DNA from: Legionellaceae bacterium
GTDB lineage: Bacteria > Pseudomonadota > Gammaproteobacteria > UBA12402
Assembly: GCA_002707695.1 (NCBI GenBank)
Contig: PANR01000032.1
Span: 1 to 38,642 of the forward strand
Length of the DNA: 38,642 nucleotides
Direction: 5' to 3'
This document shows positions 1-7,407 of the stretch, piece by piece (the first letter of the stretch is position 1; each line of letters starts with the position of its first letter). The notes under the pieces were generated by a model. The model was not told the DNA's origin and made no database searches. It saw only the letters and a list, made by a program, of their open reading frames with translations. A program made the position numbers and the translations under genes.

Positions 1-120
1 CGTTAACACAACCGAATATTCTCGGGATTCCCAGTAGCCCTGCAAAAACTTCATGGCTGTCGACTTACCGGCGCCTTCAATACCTTCCAACGTAATGAAT
101 AAGCCTTGATGCTGTTTCAT
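1..120 (-). CDS. tmk: Thymidylate kinase, N-terminal 40 residues (gene runs off the window)
   Basis: Thymidylate kinase phosphorylates dTMP to dTDP in the cytoplasm for DNA synthesis. Only the first 40 codons lie in the window; the rest continues past base 1. The fragment starts [13 protein letters not shown] and carries the P-loop GIEGAGKS at residues 13-20, preceded by the beta-strand typical of Tmk. The ATG is at 118-120. In many gammaproteobacteria tmk lies downstream of fabF, separated by pabC and mltG; here it is on the same strand as fabF but those two genes are missing from the interval. The P-loop kinase assignment is certain; Tmk itself is inferred from the N-terminus and synteny. 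Confidence 0.85.
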   Translation of the reverse strand, partial: MKQHQGLFITLEGIEGAGKSTAMKFLQGYWESREYSVVLT

Positions 121-192
121 GCATGTTCCTTTTGAATAGGATTAAATATTGCAAGAATTGTAGCCTATCGACCCGAGGCTCTCAAGCAGCGG

Positions 193-912
193 TTAATGCG
201 CGCAAGGCACTTTGATACCTGTTTTGATGAGTAAATAGTTAACAGGATAGGTTGTGAAAAGACCAAGAATTAAGCCAATTTGAATGTTAAACCAGTAAAA
301 TGCGGAGTCGGCCAACACTTGTCCGTGAAAAATAAAGTAAATGGCTAGCATCCAGGCATACATACCAATCTGAAAGCTGGTTAATGACAAGATGTCCGCC
401 TTCACTGCATCCCAAAATACTTGTAGTGCCGGTGTATCAGGCTTCATTGGTTTGATATTGAGATATTGAAAAGCCAAGCCAAAAACCACTGCAAACCCGT
501 AATCAATAAAAAACGATGCCCAAATGCTCGCGCCCCACAAGGTAATCCCGGCAAAATAAATCAATAACTCTGAAACAATATCAGCAAGCCCACAACCGGC
601 CCCGCAATGTGTTGACGAGATAAAAACCTGAACCCACATAGGCTTTGGTTTCATCATGTGATGCTCACAGCCGCCTTTCATCGCAGCATGATCATGATGC
701 ATCTCATGCATCATCGGTTTGCCGCTCGCGCGCCCGTAACGAAAATACATAAATAAACCGATAATACCCATATAAATCGAGGTAATCACCCACGCCAAAT
801 TCATGATAGGCATTGCCTGATAACGGCCAAGATTAACATCAAGATAAACGATAATGCAGCTCACCAAGCCAATGGCGAGGAAAATCCATGAGATGATCGT
901 TAATACTTCCAT
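193..912 (-). CDS. DUF4396 family integral membrane protein with His/Met/Cys-rich loop
   Basis: A 239-aa polytopic membrane protein resembling the DUF4396 family, whose function is not established. Hydrophobic segments appear at about residues 3-25, 34-58, 115-150 and, near the C-terminus, 180-200 and 205-228. The loop between segments 2 and 3 (about residues 65-92) is crowded with potential metal ligands: the motifs MMHEMHHDH and CEHHMM. It is followed by STHCGAGCGLAD, a Cys-containing motif that I recall as the hallmark of the family. The ligands suggest copper or another soft metal, but that is inference. The gene ends 73 bases before the tmk start and is divergent from the secreted-protein pair at 1045. 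Confidence 0.75.
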   Translation of the reverse strand: MEVLTIISWIFLAIGLVSCIIVYLDVNLGRYQAMPIMNLAWVITSIYMGIIGLFMYFRYGRASGKPMMHEMHHDHAAMKGGCEHHMMKPKPMWVQVFISSTHCGAGCGLADIVSELLIYFAGITLWGASIWASFFIDYGFAVVFGLAFQYLNIKPMKPDTPALQVFWDAVKADILSLTSFQIGMYAWMLAIYFIFHGQVLADSAFYWFNIQIGLILGLFTTYPVNYLLIKTGIKVPCAH

Positions 913-935
913 AGTTACAAGCTAGCATGCTTTTT

Positions 936-960
936 TTGGCTTGTCATTATTTTAAGCCAA
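936..960. promoter_or_regulatory. 7-bp inverted repeat in a divergent promoter region
   Basis: TTGGCTT (936-942) and AAGCCAA (954-960) form a perfect inverted repeat with an 11-base spacer, between the DUF4396 gene and the secreted-protein gene. Spacing and symmetry would suit a dimeric repressor site, and it lies in the 5' leader or promoter of the DUF4396 gene. No regulator family is recognised from the half-site. Confidence 0.3.
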
Positions 961-978
961 CTTTAGTGGGCCATTATG

Positions 979-1007
979 ATGGCACTTTTCATTAACTTGG
1001 CTATACT
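979..1007 (+). promoter_or_regulatory. Probable sigma70 promoter of the secreted-protein pair
   Basis: ATGGCA (979-984, 4 of 6 matches to the -35 consensus) lies 17 bases from TATACT (1002-1007, 5 of 6 matches to -10). It would start transcription near 1014, at the point where the duplicated leader begins, about 31 bases before the ATG at 1045. The ribosome binding site AAAGGAG is at 1030-1036. Confidence 0.4.
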
Positions 1008-1014
1008 GATAATG

Positions 1015-1526
1015 AAGGTTTTTGAACTTTAAAGGAGTAACACGATGAAACTAACCACCAGAAAAACCAGCGCCGCTATCGCCGGCCTCTTATTAGCGAG
1101 CAGTTTGTCTGTGACAACAGCCTATGCAGCAGTTAACTTTAACAATAACAACGGTTGCCTTCAAGGCGAGTCGGGTTGTACTGTCTATGGACTCGACGAT
1201 TTTGTAGCGCTGACAAGCCATAATCCGCCAATTCGCACCCAGCAAACCCGTTCTGCTAACTTCATGGCAGAACTAGGAAGAGCTGCAAGGGGAATGAACA
1301 GTGATTTCTTGACACGGCCTTATAGACCTATGCATGGAGACCGCTTAACACCGAGCCAACAATCTCAGTACGGTCATGTTTTTTAGAGGTAGTGTCAGCG
1401 TTCAGAAACAAGGTTTTTGATATTTAAAGGAGTAACACGATGAAATTAACCGCCAGAAAAACCAGCGCCGCTATCGCCGGCCTCTTATTAGCGAGCAGTT
1501 TATCTGTGGCAACAGCCTATGCAGCC
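1015..1526 (+). repeat. Tandem duplication of a leader unit (1015-1131 and 1410-1526)
   Basis: Two copies exactly 395 bases apart cover the 5' untranslated leader, the ribosome binding site (TTTAAAGGAGTAACACG) and the signal-peptide codons of the two genes starting at 1045 and 1440. By eye fewer than ten of about 117 positions differ. Identity collapses just after the predicted signal-peptide cleavage point, although a weaker protein motif continues. The sharp boundary is more consistent with local gene conversion, or rapid change of the mature part, than with uniform divergence. Confidence 0.85.
1045..1386 (+). CDS. Small secreted protein, copy A of a tandem paralog pair
   Basis: A 113-aa protein of unknown function. 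It opens with a clear Sec signal peptide: charged residues 2-7, a hydrophobic stretch at 10-23, and AYA at 26-28 giving cleavage after residue 28. The mature part is about 85 residues, hydrophilic and rich in Asn, Thr and Arg. It has two cysteines (38 and 45) six residues apart, which could form a disulfide in the periplasm or outside. The motif VALTSHNPPIRTQQTR (54-69) is shared in looser form with the neighbour at 1440. The start is set by the strong AAAGGAG site. I recognise no domain; an effector, toxin-like peptide or envelope protein are all possible. Confidence 0.7.
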   Translation: MKLTTRKTSAAIAGLLLASSLSVTTAYAAVNFNNNNGCLQGESGCTVYGLDDFVALTSHNPPIRTQQTRSANFMAELGRAARGMNSDFLTRPYRPMHGDRLTPSQQSQYGHVF

Positions 1527-1706
1527 GCCCAGAACAATGCTTGCACAGAACCTTTGTCTAGTTGCGAGGTCAATAATTTCCGGGATCTTATAGCGCTGAC
1601 AAGCCAGAATACACCCAATCGCACTCAGTTTGTCCGAATACACAACTTTCCTGTCAACACGCAGAATGCATGGCGCCAACGGGTAACGATTGAAGAAGCG
1701 CTCTAA
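1440..1706 (+). CDS. Small secreted protein, copy B of a tandem paralog pair
   Basis: An 88-aa paralog of the protein at 1045. The signal peptide is nearly identical (residues 1-28, cleavage after AYA). The mature part of about 60 residues keeps the Cys-x6-Cys spacing (Cys35, Cys42), then IALTSQNTPNRTQFVR and a following NF, matching the IALTS-N-P-RTQ-R-NF pattern of copy A. It is 25 residues shorter, and its C-terminus shows no likeness to copy A, so it may have been truncated against fabF. Its stop is at 1704-1706, four bases from the convergent fabF stop. No separate promoter is visible in the 53-base gap, so the pair is probably co-transcribed. Function unknown. Confidence 0.65.
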   Translation: MKLTARKTSAAIAGLLLASSLSVATAYAAAQNNACTEPLSSCEVNNFRDLIALTSQNTPNRTQFVRIHNFPVNTQNAWRQRVTIEEAL

Positions 1707-1722
1707 ACAACTAAACGCTTCT
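1694..1722. terminator. Short inverted repeat at the convergent ends of copy B and fabF
   Basis: AGAAGCG (1694-1700) and CGCTTCT (1716-1722) can form a 7-bp stem with a 15-base loop spanning both stop codons. A 10-base direct repeat, TCTAAACAAC, occurs at 1702-1711 and 1720-1729. There is no U-tract, so this is at best a weak bidirectional 3' end. It is the only such structure between the two genes. Confidence 0.25.
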
Positions 1723-2949
1723 AAACAACAGCGAGCCATTGGTGCCGCCAAACCCAAAGGAGTTGGAGATGGCGATGCTGATATTGCGCTCTTGCGCCGT
1801 ATTAGGCACATAGTTAATCGGGAACGCGCCATCAGGATGATCGAGATTGATAGTCGGTGGCGCGATGCCGTCGCGCATGGCGAGTACGCTGAAGATTGCC
1901 TCAACAGCACCAGCAGCACCGAGCAAATGACCTGTCATGGACTTAGTCGAGCTCACTGCCAACTTATCTAAATTTGTTTTGAATGCATTTGCAATGGCAG
2001 CGGCCTCAAGCTCATCACCAACTGGCGTTGATGTGGCGTGTGCGTTAACGTAATCCACTTCATCAGGGTTAACGCCCGCATCTTTCATTGCGAGCTCCAT
2101 TGCACGACGACCACCCTCGCCCTCTGGCGCAGGTGATGTAATGTGGTAAGCATCATCGCTCATACCAAACCCAGCAACCTCTGCATAAATCGTTGCGCCA
2201 CGCTTAACGGCAGCCTCATACTCTTCAAGCACCAGCACACCGGCACCCTCGCCCAATACAAATCCATCTCGATCTTTATCCCATGGACGACTGGCTTTTT
2301 CAGGCTCATCATTACGTGTTGATAACGCTCGCATCGCAGCAAATCCGCCTACACCCGTCGGGCTTGTTGCCATTTCAGTTCCGCCACACACCATGGCATC
2401 TGCATCGCCATAGGCAATCAGGCGCGCTGCCATGCCAATATTATGCGTGCCTGTGGTGCATGCCGTCACAATGGCAATGTTGGGCCCACGCAATTTATGC
2501 TGTAAGCAAACACAGCCAGATGCAAGGTTAATGATTGTGCCTGGAATAAAAAATGGAGAAAGCTTACGAGGTCCACCATCGATTAATACTTGATGCCCTT
2601 TTTCAATCATTGGCAAACCACCAATGCCTGAACCAAGCGCTGTACCAATGCGATAAGAGTTTTCCTCGGTGACTTCAAGCCCAGAGTCTTTCATGGCTTG
2701 AGCAGCCGCGGCAACGGCGTAGTGAATAAAGATATCATTGCGACGTAGTTCTTTGGCAGGCATGTATTGTGTTGCATCAAAATCACGAATAGTGCCCGCT
2801 ATTTTTGAGGCATAATCCGACACATCAAATCTGTCGATTAAGGTCACGCCACTTTTCCCTGCCTTGATGTTTTCCCAAGCAGTACTCACATCGTTACCGA
2901 CAGGTGATACAATCCCCAAACCAGTAATGACCACGCGACGCTTATTCAA
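1711..2949 (-). CDS. fabF: Beta-ketoacyl-ACP synthase II (KAS II)
   Basis: Condenses acyl-ACP with malonyl-ACP in type II fatty-acid elongation in the cytoplasm; KAS II also handles the palmitoleate to cis-vaccenate step. The 412-aa length is that of FabF. The Cys-His-His triad is visible: Cys164 in VTACTTGTH, a His in NAHATSTPVGD and a His in KSMTGHLLGAAG. The glycine-rich C-terminal SFGFGGTNG is also present. It is the last gene of the rpmF-plsX-fabHDG-acpP operon, 59 bases after acpP, an order shared with E. coli. A GAGGTC-like ribosome binding site precedes the ATG at 2949. Nothing in the sequence suggests loss of activity. Confidence 0.97.
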   Translation of the reverse strand: MNKRRVVITGLGIVSPVGNDVSTAWENIKAGKSGVTLIDRFDVSDYASKIAGTIRDFDATQYMPAKELRRNDIFIHYAVAAAAQAMKDSGLEVTEENSYRIGTALGSGIGGLPMIEKGHQVLIDGGPRKLSPFFIPGTIINLASGCVCLQHKLRGPNIAIVTACTTGTHNIGMAARLIAYGDADAMVCGGTEMATSPTGVGGFAAMRALSTRNDEPEKASRPWDKDRDGFVLGEGAGVLVLEEYEAAVKRGATIYAEVAGFGMSDDAYHITSPAPEGEGGRRAMELAMKDAGVNPDEVDYVNAHATSTPVGDELEAAAIANAFKTNLDKLAVSSTKSMTGHLLGAAGAVEAIFSVLAMRDGIAPPTINLDHPDGAFPINYVPNTAQERNISIAISNSFGFGGTNGSLLFRSV

Positions 2950-3008
2950 ATGACCTCCCTAAGATACAAACGCGCAGACTGGCTGCGCGCTTTATCGTAT
3001 GAAACTAT

Positions 3009-3248
3009 CTACTTTTTTGAGTGCTTTTGGATGTAATCGATCGCTTCTTGGATAGTCGTAATTTTTTCAGCATCTTCATCTGGAATTTCAGCTTCAAATT
3101 CCTCTTCCAATGCCATGACTAATTCCACTGTATCAAGCGAATCTGCGCCTAAATCTTCGACGAAAGAAGCGTCATTGCGAATCTTATCAACTTCAAGACC
3201 TAGCTGTTCAGCGACAATCTTTTTAACTCGCTCTTCAATTGTACTCAT
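3009..3248 (-). CDS. acpP: Acyl carrier protein
   Basis: A small acidic carrier that holds growing acyl chains on a 4'-phosphopantetheine arm. The start is the ATG at 3248 ([10 protein letters not shown]), giving 79 aa, typical for AcpP; a TTG nine codons upstream is in frame but lacks a ribosome binding site, while AGGGA sits just before the ATG. The phosphopantetheine attachment site is Ser37 in the motif [11 protein letters not shown]. Helix II acidic residues that dock with Fab enzymes ([13 protein letters not shown]) are conserved. It lies between fabG and fabF as in E. coli, and probably shares the operon transcript. Confidence 0.97.
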   Translation of the reverse strand: MSTIEERVKKIVAEQLGLEVDKIRNDASFVEDLGADSLDTVELVMALEEEFEAEIPDEDAEKITTIQEAIDYIQKHSKK

Positions 3249-3332
3249 AATTTTTTCCCTACTTTTATTTAACAAAAACGACGTAAGTGTATTGGAACCG
3301 TAGCAGGTTTCAAGTGAAAAATACAGTTTTCG

Positions 3333-4070
3333 CTATAGCAAGCCACCGTTAACGTGCAAAATTTGACCAGTTAAATACGATGCGTTTTCAGACGCTAAAA
3401 ACGAAACCACCCCAGCAATCTCTTTTGGCTCCCCAATACGATTCATTGGCACTGCATGCAAAATATGGGCCTTTTGCTCATCTGTCAAAACCTCTGTCAT
3501 ATCCGTCTGGATGAAGCCAGGGGCGACGGCATTGACCGTGACATTGCGCGTGGCAACCTCTTTGGCAAGTGATTTAGTCAACGCATCGATGGCACCTTTG
3601 CTCGCTGCATAGTTAGCCTGCCCAGGATTACCGTTTGCCCCAACAACAGAACTAATATTAATAATACGACCCCAGCGCGCTTTAATCATACCCTTTAAGC
3701 AGGCTCTGCTCACATAAAAAGTGCCGTTTAAATTCGTATTAATAACTTCAAGCCATTCTTGATCTTTCATTCGTAACATCAAGTTATCACGTGTAATTCC
3801 GGCGTTGTTTACTAAAATATTTGGTGCGCCATGCGCGTCAGTGATCTCAGCAATAAAGGTCTTCACTGCTTCAACGTCGGATATATTCAAGGCCTTACCA
3901 ACACCTTTTAAATTAGATTCTGAGAAATAAGTTGAGATTTTTTCAGCGCCAGCATCGGTAGTTGCAGTGCCAATCACAAACGCACCTTGCTCGGCGAGTG
4001 TCAACGCAATTGCTTTGCCAATCCCCCGGCTAGCACCTGTGACCAGTGCTATTTTGCTATCTAAACTCAT
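3333..4070 (-). CDS. fabG: 3-oxoacyl-ACP reductase
   Basis: NADPH-dependent reductase of 3-ketoacyl-ACP, the first reduction of each fatty-acid elongation cycle. At 245 aa it has the standard SDR fold: TGASRGIG near residue 12 binds the cofactor, NNAG lies near residue 90, and the Ser-Tyr-Lys triad is seen in NISSVVGANG and YAASKGA. The C-terminal YLTGQILHVNGG is the usual FabG ending. Its ATG overlaps the fabD stop in a TAATG junction, so the two are translationally coupled. The other SDR in the window (15600) is a different family. Confidence 0.97.
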   Translation of the reverse strand: MSLDSKIALVTGASRGIGKAIALTLAEQGAFVIGTATTDAGAEKISTYFSESNLKGVGKALNISDVEAVKTFIAEITDAHGAPNILVNNAGITRDNLMLRMKDQEWLEVINTNLNGTFYVSRACLKGMIKARWGRIINISSVVGANGNPGQANYAASKGAIDALTKSLAKEVATRNVTVNAVAPGFIQTDMTEVLTDEQKAHILHAVPMNRIGEPKEIAGVVSFLASENASYLTGQILHVNGGLL

Positions 4071-5011
4071 TAGGCTTCTCCTTCTTGCGTCAGCGCAGTG
4101 TTTAATGTTACAACATTATTCATCATTACAGCGTCAACGTCAGAATTGATTCGACGCGTTTGCCCCGTTAATACTTTTCCAGGGCCACATTCAATAATGC
4201 GTGTAACACCTTGGTCAACAATAGTTTCTATTACTTCATACCAACGAACGGGCATGAATACTTGCCGCTCGAGCGCATCACGAATGGCATCAGACTCGTT
4301 ATTAATTTTGACATCCACATTGTTGACCACAGGAATAACGGGCGGCTTAAACTCAATGGTTTTTAATGCAGCACTCAACGCTTCGGCAGCGGGTTTCATA
4401 AGCTTGCAGTGTGACGGCACGCTCACTGGCAATCGCTTGGCTATTTTCGCACCTGCCGCTTTAGCCAAAACAACTGCGCGGTCTACCGCATCCGCTTGAC
4501 CTGCAATGACAGTTTGCTGTTTTTCATTTAAGTTGGCTAAGGAGAGAACCTCCCCTTCGCTGGCCTGCTGACAAATATCAGCTACCTGTTCAGCTGATAA
4601 CATGACAATTGCTGCCATCGCGCCAACACCCTCAGGTACCGCCGACTGCATGAAACGCCCACGTTTGGCGACCAAATCAATAGCATCAGCAAAAGCAATG
4701 CTCTCGGCCGCTACCAATGCAGCGTACTCGCCTAAGCTGTGCCCTGCCATTAATGCAGGCTTTGCGCCGCCTTTATCACACCATAATTGCCACATGGCAA
4801 TATCTGCTGCGAGCAGTGCTGGCTGCGTAAATTCGGTTTGATTAAGTTTTTCTGCGGGGCCTTCTGAAATTAATTGCCAAAGATCATAACCCAACACATC
4901 ACTTGCTTCGGTAAACAGCTCATGTGCACGAGGAAATTCTTCAACAACCTCTTTCAACATACCAACTTTTTGGGAGCCCTGGCCGGGAAATACAAATGCA
5001 GTTTGATTCAT
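4070..5011 (-). CDS. fabD: Malonyl-CoA:ACP transacylase
   Basis: Transfers malonyl from CoA to ACP, supplying the extender unit for FabH and FabF. I place the start at the ATG at 5011 (MNQTAFVFPGQGSQ), giving 313 aa, the usual FabD length. The open frame extends 25 codons upstream, but those codons run into a repeat element and are unlikely to be translated. The nucleophile is Ser92 in GHSLGEYAAL, and a His lies in SVPSHCKLM. The stop overlaps the fabG start by one base. The upstream gene fabH is separated by a 104-base gap holding a palindromic element, which is unusual for this operon. Confidence 0.96.
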   Translation of the reverse strand: MNQTAFVFPGQGSQKVGMLKEVVEEFPRAHELFTEASDVLGYDLWQLISEGPAEKLNQTEFTQPALLAADIAMWQLWCDKGGAKPALMAGHSLGEYAALVAAESIAFADAIDLVAKRGRFMQSAVPEGVGAMAAIVMLSAEQVADICQQASEGEVLSLANLNEKQQTVIAGQADAVDRAVVLAKAAGAKIAKRLPVSVPSHCKLMKPAAEALSAALKTIEFKPPVIPVVNNVDVKINNESDAIRDALERQVFMPVRWYEVIETIVDQGVTRIIECGPGKVLTGQTRRINSDVDAVMMNNVVTLNTALTQEGEA

Positions 5012-5025
5012 TAATCTATATCCCA

Positions 5026-5107
5026 TTTTCCCCCTCCCTGATAAGGGAGGGTCGGGGTGGGTTTTCAAACAAACAACCCCCCTCAATCCCCCTTAACAAG
5101 GGGAAAC
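5026..5107. repeat. GC-rich imperfect palindrome (MITE-like element) inside the fab operon
   Basis: The gap between fabD and fabH holds two hairpins: CCCTCCCT-GATA-AGGGAGGG at 5032-5051 and CCCCCTT-AA-CAAGGGG around 5087-5103. The outer ends, TTTTCCCC and GGGGAAA, are inverted copies of each other. The composition is sharply unlike the flanking genes. Compact intergenic elements of this look are common in gammaproteobacterial genomes. Transcribed, it would form strong RNA stems between two operon genes. Confidence 0.65.
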
Positions 5108-5115
5108 CATTTCTA

Positions 5116-6084
5116 CTAAAACTCCAACAGTACGCCGCCCCAGGTTATACCACCGCCAAACGCTTCCATAATCACGGTATCACCGCGCTTAATCTTTCCA
5201 CTTCGGACAGCTTCATCAAAAGCCAAGGGAACCGATGCGCTCGATGTGTTTGCATGCTTATCGACTGTCACGATAACTTTTTCCATGGGAAAATTTAATC
5301 GTTTTGCGACAAATTCTATAATACGTAAATTTGCTTGATGCGGCACCAGCCAATCAATCTCATCGGCGTGCATTTTATTGCGCTCTAACAATTCCAAAAC
5401 CGTGTTGGGTAACTCAGTGACTGCAATTTTATACACTTCGCGGCCTTCCATGTGCAAAAAGCAATTTAATTTTTCATCTTGATCATCTTTGTAATGCGGG
5501 CTTGGTAAATTTAAAATATCCGCGTATTTACCATCAGAATGTAGCACCATGTCTTTGATGCCAGGTTTATTATCAGCACCAACAACCACCGCACCCGCTC
5601 CATCGGCAAACAATACGCAAGTTGACCGATCTTCCCAGTTAATAGATCGCGAAATAACCTCACTGCCCACCACTAAAATCTTTTTATACTCGCCGCCACG
5701 AATAAACTGGTTGGCAACACTTAGTGCATACACAAAACCAGAGCAAGCCGCGCCCACATCAAATGCGGGAATGCCTGACAATCCAAGCTTTGCCTGTAAA
5801 AAACACGCCGCACTAGGAAACAACATATCAGGACTGCACGTACCAACGATAATCATGTCAATGTCACTTGCAGAAAGGCCAGCTGCCTCGATGGCACGCT
5901 GTGAAGCAATTAATGCCATGCTCGAAGCGCTTTCATCTTTTGCTGCAATGTGGCGCTCACGAATACCGCTTCGTGATACAATCCATTCATCACTAGTATC
6001 AACCATTTTTTCTAAATCATGATTAGTTAAAATCTTTTCTGGTAAATATGAGCCTGTTCCCAAAATTCTTGCGTAGTTATTCAT
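5116..6084 (-). CDS. fabH: Beta-ketoacyl-ACP synthase III
   Basis: Starts fatty-acid synthesis by condensing acetyl-CoA with malonyl-ACP. The 322-aa protein has the KAS III triad: Cys114 in GAACSGFVYAL, His in VPHQANLRI and Asn in KHANTSSASVPLA. The C-terminal EAFGGGITWGG loop is typical. It overlaps the end of plsX by 8 bases, the plsX-fabH coupling seen in E. coli. Downstream, a palindromic element of about 80 bases separates it from fabD, so fabD and later genes may be expressed differently from fabH. Assignment is firm. Confidence 0.97.
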   Translation of the reverse strand: MNNYARILGTGSYLPEKILTNHDLEKMVDTSDEWIVSRSGIRERHIAAKDESASSMALIASQRAIEAAGLSASDIDMIIVGTCSPDMLFPSAACFLQAKLGLSGIPAFDVGAACSGFVYALSVANQFIRGGEYKKILVVGSEVISRSINWEDRSTCVLFADGAGAVVVGADNKPGIKDMVLHSDGKYADILNLPSPHYKDDQDEKLNCFLHMEGREVYKIAVTELPNTVLELLERNKMHADEIDWLVPHQANLRIIEFVAKRLNFPMEKVIVTVDKHANTSSASVPLAFDEAVRSGKIKRGDTVIMEAFGGGITWGGVLLEF

Positions 6085-7108
6085 TATTTTTTCCTATTGA
6101 TTCGGATACTTTAGCTTCTATTAAATGCAATACGTCTCGCTCAACTTCTTCATAGGCATGATTGATCGCCGCCAACCACCCTTTAATATTGGCACTACCA
6201 TGACTTTTTACAACAATACCTTTTAATCCTAGCAAGCTGGCCCCGTTATACTTCGATGTATCCATGCGTTTAATAACAGGTTGTAAAATAGGTTTTGAAA
6301 TAAGAGCAATGCACTTGCTCATCCAATTTCGAAGTAACGCTTGTTTAAATATTTTAGCAATTAATTTGGCCGCGCCTTCAATCGTTTTTAGCGCAACATT
6401 TCCAACAAAACCGTCACACACAATCACATCGGCAACATCAGCAAAAATATCACTTCCTTCAGCATTACCCACATAATTAATCGCTTTATGAGATGCAAGT
6501 AACTCAGCAGTTTGTTTAACTTGCTCGTTACCCTTCATCTCTTCTTCACCGATATTTAAAAGTGCAACTCGAGGCGCATCTATTCCACTCACTGCATGAG
6601 CAACGACAGAACCCATCACGGCAAATTGGAATAACTGCTCTGGTGTTGAATCAACATTGGCGCCCAAATCAAGCATGCGAACAAACCCGTGAGGATTGTC
6701 AGAAGGAATGTGAGCCATAATCGCCGGGCGATCAATGCCAGGCAGCGTTTTTAAGACAAATCGCGCTGTCGCCATCAGCGCTCCGGTGTTGCCAGCGCTA
6801 ACTGCTGCGTTAGCCTCACCTGACTTGACCAGATTGATGGCCACTCGCATAGAAGAATCTTTTTTGTAACGCAACGCTTGAGATGGCAACTCATCCATCC
6901 CAACCAGCTCAGAGGCATGTTGGATACGAATACGCGGCAAAAGCTGCCTATGACGGCGCTTGAGGCGCTTGGTTAATACGGCCTCATCACCAACAAGGAT
7001 GAAATTAAGATCAGGATGCTGGTGGACAGCCTTCACGACGGCCGCCACGATCACTTTAGGTCCGTGATCGCCACCCATGGCATCCACTGCAATCGTGATA
7101 TCCTTCAA
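6077..7108 (-). CDS. plsX: Phosphate acyltransferase PlsX
   Basis: Makes acyl-phosphate from acyl-ACP, feeding PlsY in phospholipid synthesis; a peripheral membrane enzyme linking fatty-acid synthesis to lipids. At 343 aa it has the full family length. It opens with ITIAVDAMGGDHGP, contains SAGNTGALMA (about residue 103) and CDGFVGNVALKT (about residue 216), all PlsX signatures. The C-terminal HGSANIKGW motif is also present. It follows rpmF with a 5-base gap and overlaps fabH by 8 bases. Position and sequence agree, so the call is firm. Confidence 0.97.
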   Translation of the reverse strand: MKDITIAVDAMGGDHGPKVIVAAVVKAVHQHPDLNFILVGDEAVLTKRLKRRHRQLLPRIRIQHASELVGMDELPSQALRYKKDSSMRVAINLVKSGEANAAVSAGNTGALMATARFVLKTLPGIDRPAIMAHIPSDNPHGFVRMLDLGANVDSTPEQLFQFAVMGSVVAHAVSGIDAPRVALLNIGEEEMKGNEQVKQTAELLASHKAINYVGNAEGSDIFADVADVIVCDGFVGNVALKTIEGAAKLIAKIFKQALLRNWMSKCIALISKPILQPVIKRMDTSKYNGASLLGLKGIVVKSHGSANIKGWLAAINHAYEEVERDVLHLIEAKVSESIGKNNE

Positions 7109-7113
7109 AAGTT

Positions 7114-7308
7114 TTACTCGTCAGGATCAATTTCTTCTTTATTTTCAACGACTTGCTTGCCGCGATAGTAGCCATCCGCCGTAACATGGTGACGACGATG
7201 AGTCTCGCCCGTTACCGGATCGACAGACAATGTCGCTGCGCTGAGGCTATCATGCGCACGACGCATGCCGCGCTTAGAACGAGTTTTGCGATTTTGTTGA
7301 ACAGCCAT
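7114..7308 (-). CDS. rpmF: Ribosomal protein bL32
   Basis: A 64-aa component of the 50S ribosomal subunit. The N-terminus [20 protein letters not shown] is the conserved bL32 start, followed by the basic [15 protein letters not shown] segment. The zinc-type cysteine pair found in some bL32 proteins is absent, as in E. coli. It is the first gene of the plsX-fab operon, giving the known link between ribosome and membrane synthesis. The gene yceD (DUF177), which usually precedes rpmF in gammaproteobacteria, is not present; a LuxR-type regulator lies there instead. GGAGAG provides the ribosome binding site. Confidence 0.97.
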   Translation of the reverse strand: MAVQQNRKTRSKRGMRRAHDSLSAATLSVDPVTGETHRRHHVTADGYYRGKQVVENKEEIDPDE

Positions 7309-7337
7309 GGAATCTCTCCAAATTTAAGCAAAGCGCT

Positions 7338-7365
7338 ATTCTATAGCCTTAGCTGGAAATTGCAA
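7338..7365 (-). promoter_or_regulatory. Probable sigma70 promoter of the rpmF-plsX-fab operon
   Basis: On the minus strand TTGCAA (7360-7365) is 16 bases from TAGAAT (7338-7343), 4 of 6 and 5 of 6 consensus matches. Initiation near 7331 would leave a leader of about 23 bases with GGAGAG before the rpmF ATG. It lies in the 99-base gap after the LuxR-type gene, so the fab operon can be transcribed independently of that gene. Confidence 0.5.
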
Positions 7366-7407
7366 ATGATTTCCCTCGAAAGGGCAAAATTTGATCAACG
7401 TTACGGG

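Noticed and set aside
920-937. Terminator-like AAGC-TAGCAT-GCTT followed by T on the plus strand
   Set aside because: No plus-strand gene lies upstream to terminate, and the stem is only four base pairs.
1500-1971. Open frames on either strand across the secreted copy B and fabF ends
   Set aside because: They are shadows of fabF and of the duplicated leader; neither has a ribosome binding site or domain.
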